DNA of 64,000 nucleotides. It comes from Roseibaca calidilacus. Its GTDB lineage: Bacteria; Pseudomonadota; Alphaproteobacteria; Rhodobacterales; Rhodobacteraceae. The first letter of the stretch is position 1, and each line of letters starts with the position of its first letter. The DNA is taken from the NCBI RefSeq assembly GCF_001517585.1, contig NZ_FBYC01000001.1, positions 248,001 to 312,000 of the forward strand, in the 5' to 3' direction. The position numbers were made by a program, and so were the translations under genes. The notes under the pieces are model-generated. The model ran no database searches. It was not told where the DNA came from and worked only from the letters and a program-made list of their open reading frames with translations. Of this stretch, positions 60,243 through 64,000 are shown one piece after another.

Positions 60243-62009
60243 ATGGACGATCAGAATCGCAATCTTCTTCTGGCCTTCGCGCTGTCCTTGCTGGTTCTTG
60301 TCGGCTGGATGTATATGTTCCCGCCCCCCGAAACGACCGCACCTGCCACGCAGGATGCCGCAGATCTGACCCTGCCCCCGGCAGAGGGCGCGCAAACCAT
60401 GGCAGAGGCGGACGCCCCCGCCGCCGAAGAGTTGCCCCGCGTGAGCATAGAGACGCCGCGCCTGAAGGGGTCCATCAATATGCTGGGCGGGCGGATCGAC
60501 GATCTGTCGATGAAAGACTATTTCGAAACGACCGACCCGGATTCTGACATCGTTCATCTGCTGACGCCCGAAGGCCAGAATGAAGCCTTCTACGCGATGC
60601 AAGGCTGGCGCCCCGGTCGCGACATGACGTGGGACGACGTGCCCGGCGCGAATACGCCTTGGCAGGTGGTCGAAGGCAGCACGCTATCCCCCGACAGCCC
60701 TGTGACGATTGCATGGGAGAATGGGGCGGGCCTGCGCTTTACCCGGACCTTCGCGGTGGATGAGAATTACATGTTCACCATCACGCAGGCGGTGGAAAAC
60801 ACCGGCACCGACACCGCGCGCATGGCCCCTTACAGCCTGCTGTCGCGCCATGGCGAACCGTCGGATCTGGAAAACTTCTTCATCAGCCATGAAGGGTTTA
60901 TCGAGGTCGCGGATGGCACCCTGACCGAAGAAGATTACGGCGCGGTGCGCGATTTCCGCGTGGATGAGCGCGAAGGCACCCATGCGCGCGTGGTCGATGT
61001 GCAGGAAAACGGCTGGCTGGGCATTGCCGACAAATACTGGATGGCGATGATCGTGCCCGTGCCGGGCGAGAGCTTTTCCGCGGTTTCGCGCTATGTGCCT
61101 GCGCGCGATGTCTATCAGACCCGCGCAGACCTGCCATCTGTTACCGTTGGGCCGGGCGAGCGTGCCCAAGCGCAAACCATGCTGTTTGCCGGGGCAAAGG
61201 AATGGACCACCCTGCGCACCTATGAAGCAGAGTTGGGCATTGATCGGTTCATTGATGCGATCGACTGGGGCTGGTTCTTCTTCCTGACGAAACCCATTTT
61301 CGCGACGCTCTATTTCATCGAAGGGCTGATCGGGAACATGGGATGGTCGATCATCGTGTTGACCCTACTAATCAAGGCGGTTCTGCTGCCCTTGGCGTGG
61401 AAATCCTATGTCAGCATGGCACGGATGAAGGAACTTCAGCCCGAAATGCTGGCGCTGAAAGAACGCGCGGGCGACGACCGCCAGAAGCTTCAGACGGAAA
61501 TGATGAAGCTGTATAAGGAAAAGAAGGTCAACCCGGCGGCGGGCTGTTTGCCGATCCTGCTGCAAATCCCGATCTTCTTTTCGCTATATAAGGTGATCTT
61601 CGTCACCATCGATTTGCGCCATGCCGAATGGTTCGGCGTGTTCAACGACCTGTCGGCACCCGACCCCACCTCGATCTTCAACCTGTTTGGGGTCTTTCCG
61701 TGGGACGCGCCCGCACCCGACAGCTTCCTGTCGCTGATCTTCATCGGGATCTTGCCGATCTTCCTTGGCATTTCGATGTTCTTCCAGATGCGCCTGAACC
61801 CCGCCCCGACAGAGCCGATCCAGCAAGCTGTCATGACCTGGATGCCATGGATGTTCATGTTCATGCTGGGCTGGTTCGCGTCGGGTCTGGTGCTGTACTG
61901 GATCGCGAACAACACGATCACGTTCATCCAGCAGTATTCGATCATGACCATGCACGGGTCACGACCGGACCTGCTGGGCAATCTTGGCGTGAAAAAGAAG
62001 AAGAGTTAG
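60243..62009 (+). CDS. yidC: Membrane protein insertase YidC
   Basis: The 588-residue protein has an N-terminal transmembrane anchor (NLLLAFALSLLVLVGWMYMF), a large periplasmic domain (about 25-345) and the conserved insertase core with GNMGWSIIVLTLLIKAVLLP, ARMKELQPEMLALKERAGDD, NPAAGCLPILLQIPIFFSLY and the final segments. It inserts membrane proteins with or without SecYEG. The length is typical for alphaproteobacteria. Three bases separate it from the MOSC gene. Confidence 0.97.
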   Translation: MDDQNRNLLLAFALSLLVLVGWMYMFPPPETTAPATQDAADLTLPPAEGAQTMAEADAPAAEELPRVSIETPRLKGSINMLGGRIDDLSMKDYFETTDPDSDIVHLLTPEGQNEAFYAMQGWRPGRDMTWDDVPGANTPWQVVEGSTLSPDSPVTIAWENGAGLRFTRTFAVDENYMFTITQAVENTGTDTARMAPYSLLSRHGEPSDLENFFISHEGFIEVADGTLTEEDYGAVRDFRVDEREGTHARVVDVQENGWLGIADKYWMAMIVPVPGESFSAVSRYVPARDVYQTRADLPSVTVGPGERAQAQTMLFAGAKEWTTLRTYEAELGIDRFIDAIDWGWFFFLTKPIFATLYFIEGLIGNMGWSIIVLTLLIKAVLLPLAWKSYVSMARMKELQPEMLALKERAGDDRQKLQTEMMKLYKEKKVNPAAGCLPILLQIPIFFSLYKVIFVTIDLRHAEWFGVFNDLSAPDPTSIFNLFGVFPWDAPAPDSFLSLIFIGILPIFLGISMFFQMRLNPAPTEPIQQAVMTWMPWMFMFMLGWFASGLVLYWIANNTITFIQQYSIMTMHGSRPDLLGNLGVKKKKS

Positions 62010-62012
62010 CGG

Positions 62013-62756
62013 ATGGGATGGCGGCTGGCGCATATCTTCCGCCATCCCATAAAGGCGCATGGGCGGGAGGGGTTGGACGCGGTGGACCTGACAGAGGGCC
62101 GCTGCTTGCCCATGGACCGGCATTGGGCGGTCGCGCATGACGCGGCCATGCTGATGCCGGGCTGGAACCCGTGCACGAATTTCACGCGCGGGGCCAAGAC
62201 CTCTGCGCTACAAGCGATCAACGCGGCTTGGGACGGGGCGCGCCTGACGCTGACCCATCCTAACCTTGCACCGCTGAGCTTTGACCCCGAAACGCCAGAA
62301 GGCGAGGCCGCGTTCCTTGCTTGGGTGCGCCCGCTGCATGATAGCAGTCGCGCCGGCCCTGCCAAACTGGTCAAGGCCGGGCGCGGGATGACGGATACCG
62401 ATTTCGAATCCGTTTCAATCCTGAACCTTGCGTCCAATGCCGCTTTGGGAGCGCAGATCGGGGCAGACCTTGGGCTGGACCGCTGGCGCGCGAACCTGTG
62501 GCTGGACGGGATGGACGCTTGGGCCGAATGCGACCTTATTGGCCGCGAATTGACCATCGGGGCCGCGCGTCTGCGTGTGGTGGAACCCATCGGCCGTTGT
62601 CGCGCCACGATGGTGGATTGTGCCACTGGGCAAATAGACCATGACACGCTGAAAGCCCTGCGCACCGCGCGCGGCGACACCAATTTCGGCGTTTATGCGA
62701 CCGTCATCCAATCCGGCCCCATTCGTGCGGGCGATAGCGTGGAGATTGCCGCATGA
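62013..62756 (+). CDS. MOSC-domain protein
   Basis: The 247-residue protein has an N-terminal MOSC_N-like part (LAHIFRHPIKAHGREGLDAV) and a MOSC core (DRWRANLWLDGMDAWAECDL then GAARLRVVEPIGRCRATMVD with the conserved Cys, and GVYATVIQSGPIRAGDSVEI). MOSC proteins bind or transfer sulfur with molybdenum cofactor. It sits between yidC and engB and overlaps engB by four bases. The molecular target is unknown. Confidence 0.9.
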   Translation: MGWRLAHIFRHPIKAHGREGLDAVDLTEGRCLPMDRHWAVAHDAAMLMPGWNPCTNFTRGAKTSALQAINAAWDGARLTLTHPNLAPLSFDPETPEGEAAFLAWVRPLHDSSRAGPAKLVKAGRGMTDTDFESVSILNLASNAALGAQIGADLGLDRWRANLWLDGMDAWAECDLIGRELTIGAARLRVVEPIGRCRATMVDCATGQIDHDTLKALRTARGDTNFGVYATVIQSGPIRAGDSVEIAA

Positions 62757-63406
62757 CCGCGCTGCCCTTCCCCTTGGCCCCAGAGGCCGATGCCCAAAGC
62801 CTTGAACAAGGGCGCAAGCTGCTGACCGGGCAGGTGGAATTCCTGAAAGGCGTGGTCGCCATGGACGGGCTGCCCCCGGATGACCGGCTGGAAGTGTGCT
62901 TCGCCGGGCGCTCGAACGTGGGCAAGTCCAGCCTTATCAATGCGCTGACCGGGCGGCGGGCCATTGCGCGCACCTCGAACACGCCGGGGCGCACGCAGGA
63001 AATCAACTTCTTCACCGCGGGCGACAGCCATTACCTTGTGGACCTGCCGGGTTACGGTTTCGCCAAAGCGCCCATCCCGGTTGTGGAAAAATGGCAGCGC
63101 CTGCTAAAAGCATACCTGTCGGGCCGCGCCACGCTGCGCCGTGCATTCTTGCTGGTTGACATGCGCCATGGCGTGAAAGACGTGGATGCAGAGATCATGC
63201 GCATGCTCGACAGTGCCGCCGTGACCTTTCAGGTGGTGCTGACCAAGGCCGACAAGATCGGCACCGCCGCGCGCGATAAAACGCTGGCCCAAGTGCGAGA
63301 GAAACTTGCCAAACACCCTGCCGCCTATCCGGAACTTGTCGTAACCTCGTCCGAGACTGGCGACGGCATTGCAAATCTGCGCGCCATTATCGCTGGTCTG
63401 ACTTGA
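62753..63406 (+). CDS. engB: Ribosome biogenesis GTP-binding protein EngB (YsxC/YihA)
   Basis: The 217-residue GTPase has G1 [11 protein letters not shown]2/G3 region [13 protein letters not shown] with DLPGYG, and G4 TKADKIG, plus the EngB-specific C-terminal TSSETGDGI. It assists late 50S assembly. The start overlaps the MOSC stop (ATGA) and its stop overlaps the argB start (TGATG). Confidence 0.96.
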   Translation: MTALPFPLAPEADAQSLEQGRKLLTGQVEFLKGVVAMDGLPPDDRLEVCFAGRSNVGKSSLINALTGRRAIARTSNTPGRTQEINFFTAGDSHYLVDLPGYGFAKAPIPVVEKWQRLLKAYLSGRATLRRAFLLVDMRHGVKDVDAEIMRMLDSAAVTFQVVLTKADKIGTAARDKTLAQVREKLAKHPAAYPELVVTSSETGDGIANLRAIIAGLT

Positions 63407-64000
63407 TGAAGAAGCAAAAGCCCATGTCCCAAGATTGGTTTGCCACCGCTCGCACCCTGTCAGAGGCTTTGCCCTATCTGCAACGCTATGCGGGGGCGAT
63501 TGTGGTCATCAAGTTTGGTGGCCACGCCATGGGCGACACTGATGAAATGGCCAGCTTTGCCCGCGATATCGTGCTGATGCGCCAAGTGGGGGTGAACCCT
63601 GTCATCGTGCATGGCGGTGGCCCGATGATTAACGAAATGCTGGGCAAGTTGAACATCCAGTCCGATTTTGTGCGCGGCAAACGCGTGACCGATGCCGCGA
63701 CCATGGAAGTGGTCGAAATGGTGCTGTCGGGGATGGTCAACAAGCGCATCGTGCAGGCCATTCAGGACGAAGGCGGGCGCGCGGTGGGCTTGTCGGGCAA
63801 GGATGGCGGCATGATTACATGCGAGGCCGACGACCCCGAACTGGGCCTTGTGGGCCGCCCGGTCGAGATTGACACAGACTTGCTGCACCACCTGTTCACG
63901 GGCGGGTTCATTCCGGTAATTGCCCCCTTGGGCATGGGCCAAGAGGGCGAGACTTACAACATCAACGGCGACACTGTCGCAGGCACGATCGCCGCCGCGT
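63406..64000 (+). CDS. argB: Acetylglutamate kinase, N-terminal part
   Basis: The gene runs off the window; 198 codons are visible. The N-terminus [20 protein letters not shown], then [10 protein letters not shown] (phosphate-binding) and [15 protein letters not shown] are typical of ArgB, which phosphorylates N-acetylglutamate in arginine synthesis. The following NAGK pattern [20 protein letters not shown] is intact. Its ATG overlaps the engB stop. No truncation other than the window edge is seen. Confidence 0.96.
   Translation, partial: MKKQKPMSQDWFATARTLSEALPYLQRYAGAIVVIKFGGHAMGDTDEMASFARDIVLMRQVGVNPVIVHGGGPMINEMLGKLNIQSDFVRGKRVTDAATMEVVEMVLSGMVNKRIVQAIQDEGGRAVGLSGKDGGMITCEADDPELGLVGRPVEIDTDLLHHLFTGGFIPVIAPLGMGQEGETYNINGDTVAGTIAAA

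Noticed and set aside
1-64000. CRISPR arrays, rRNA genes, intact insertion sequences or integrase genes
   Set aside because: No regularly spaced repeats, rRNA-like sequence, transposase or tyrosine recombinase motifs were noticed on either strand; only the tRNA-linked att-like repeats suggest mobility.

Overview
The window is a high-GC alphaproteobacterial chromosome segment, almost certainly from a Rhodobacterales (Rhodobacteraceae/Paracoccaceae) member. The ribosomal protein sequences, the NAD-dependent molybdenum formate dehydrogenase (fds), the phn cluster layout with its DUF1045 protein and the ATP12 chaperone all point that way. A finer assignment is not supported by sequence alone.

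Layout: (1) 1-13257 is the S10-spc-alpha ribosomal superoperon (rplD end to rplQ) with secY, adk and a small membrane protein. Several terminator-like hairpins lie inside it, and one of them is followed by a plausible promoter between rplP and rpmC. (2) 13308-17978 holds housekeeping genes: a Do-like protease, rarA, an RluC-type pseudouridine synthase and the F1-ATPase chaperone ATP12. (3) 18005-21009 is a molybdate uptake operon (ModE-like regulator, modABC) with a palindromic operator. It converges on 21019-26917, the minus-strand fdsGBA-fdhD-fdsD formate dehydrogenase operon, so molybdenum import sits beside a molybdenum enzyme. (4) 27304-42898 is a large phosphonate region: two tandem PhnD binding proteins, phnC, two phnE, an SDR, a hexapeptide acyltransferase, a NUDIX hydrolase, a divergent phnM paralogue, phnF, then phnGHIJKLN, a DUF1045 (2H phosphoesterase-like) gene and a canonical phnM. 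Identical 13-bp palindromes before phnD1 and between phnF and phnG suggest one PhnF regulon; a Pho-box-like site lies between DUF1045 and phnM2.

(5) 43079-54559 looks like a tandem array of small islands at a tRNA-Arg(ACG) gene. Three copies of an att-like repeat (near 43.1, 50.2 and 52.3 kb) share the tRNA 3' terminal sequence with the tRNA locus itself. The first island carries a tandem-USP protein, a small HTH protein, a KefB-like antiporter, an SDR and a P-type cation ATPase, with a perfect FNR/Anr box at its divergent promoter. The second carries a phage MuF-domain protein fused to an RNase A-like CdiA-type toxin domain, followed at once by a CdiI-like immunity gene, with no other phage gene. 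The third carries a TetR regulator with two perfect 16-bp palindromic operators and a DUF418 membrane protein. No integrase gene was seen.

(6) 54641-64000 returns to core genes: an orphan histidine kinase, a flavin disulfide oxidoreductase with a TVP38-type membrane protein, then rpmH-rnpA-yidD-ttcA, yidC, a MOSC protein, engB and the start of argB.

Starts were chosen from visible ribosome binding sites, overlaps with upstream genes and recalled family N-termini. No database search was run, and operators are proposed from symmetry and position.
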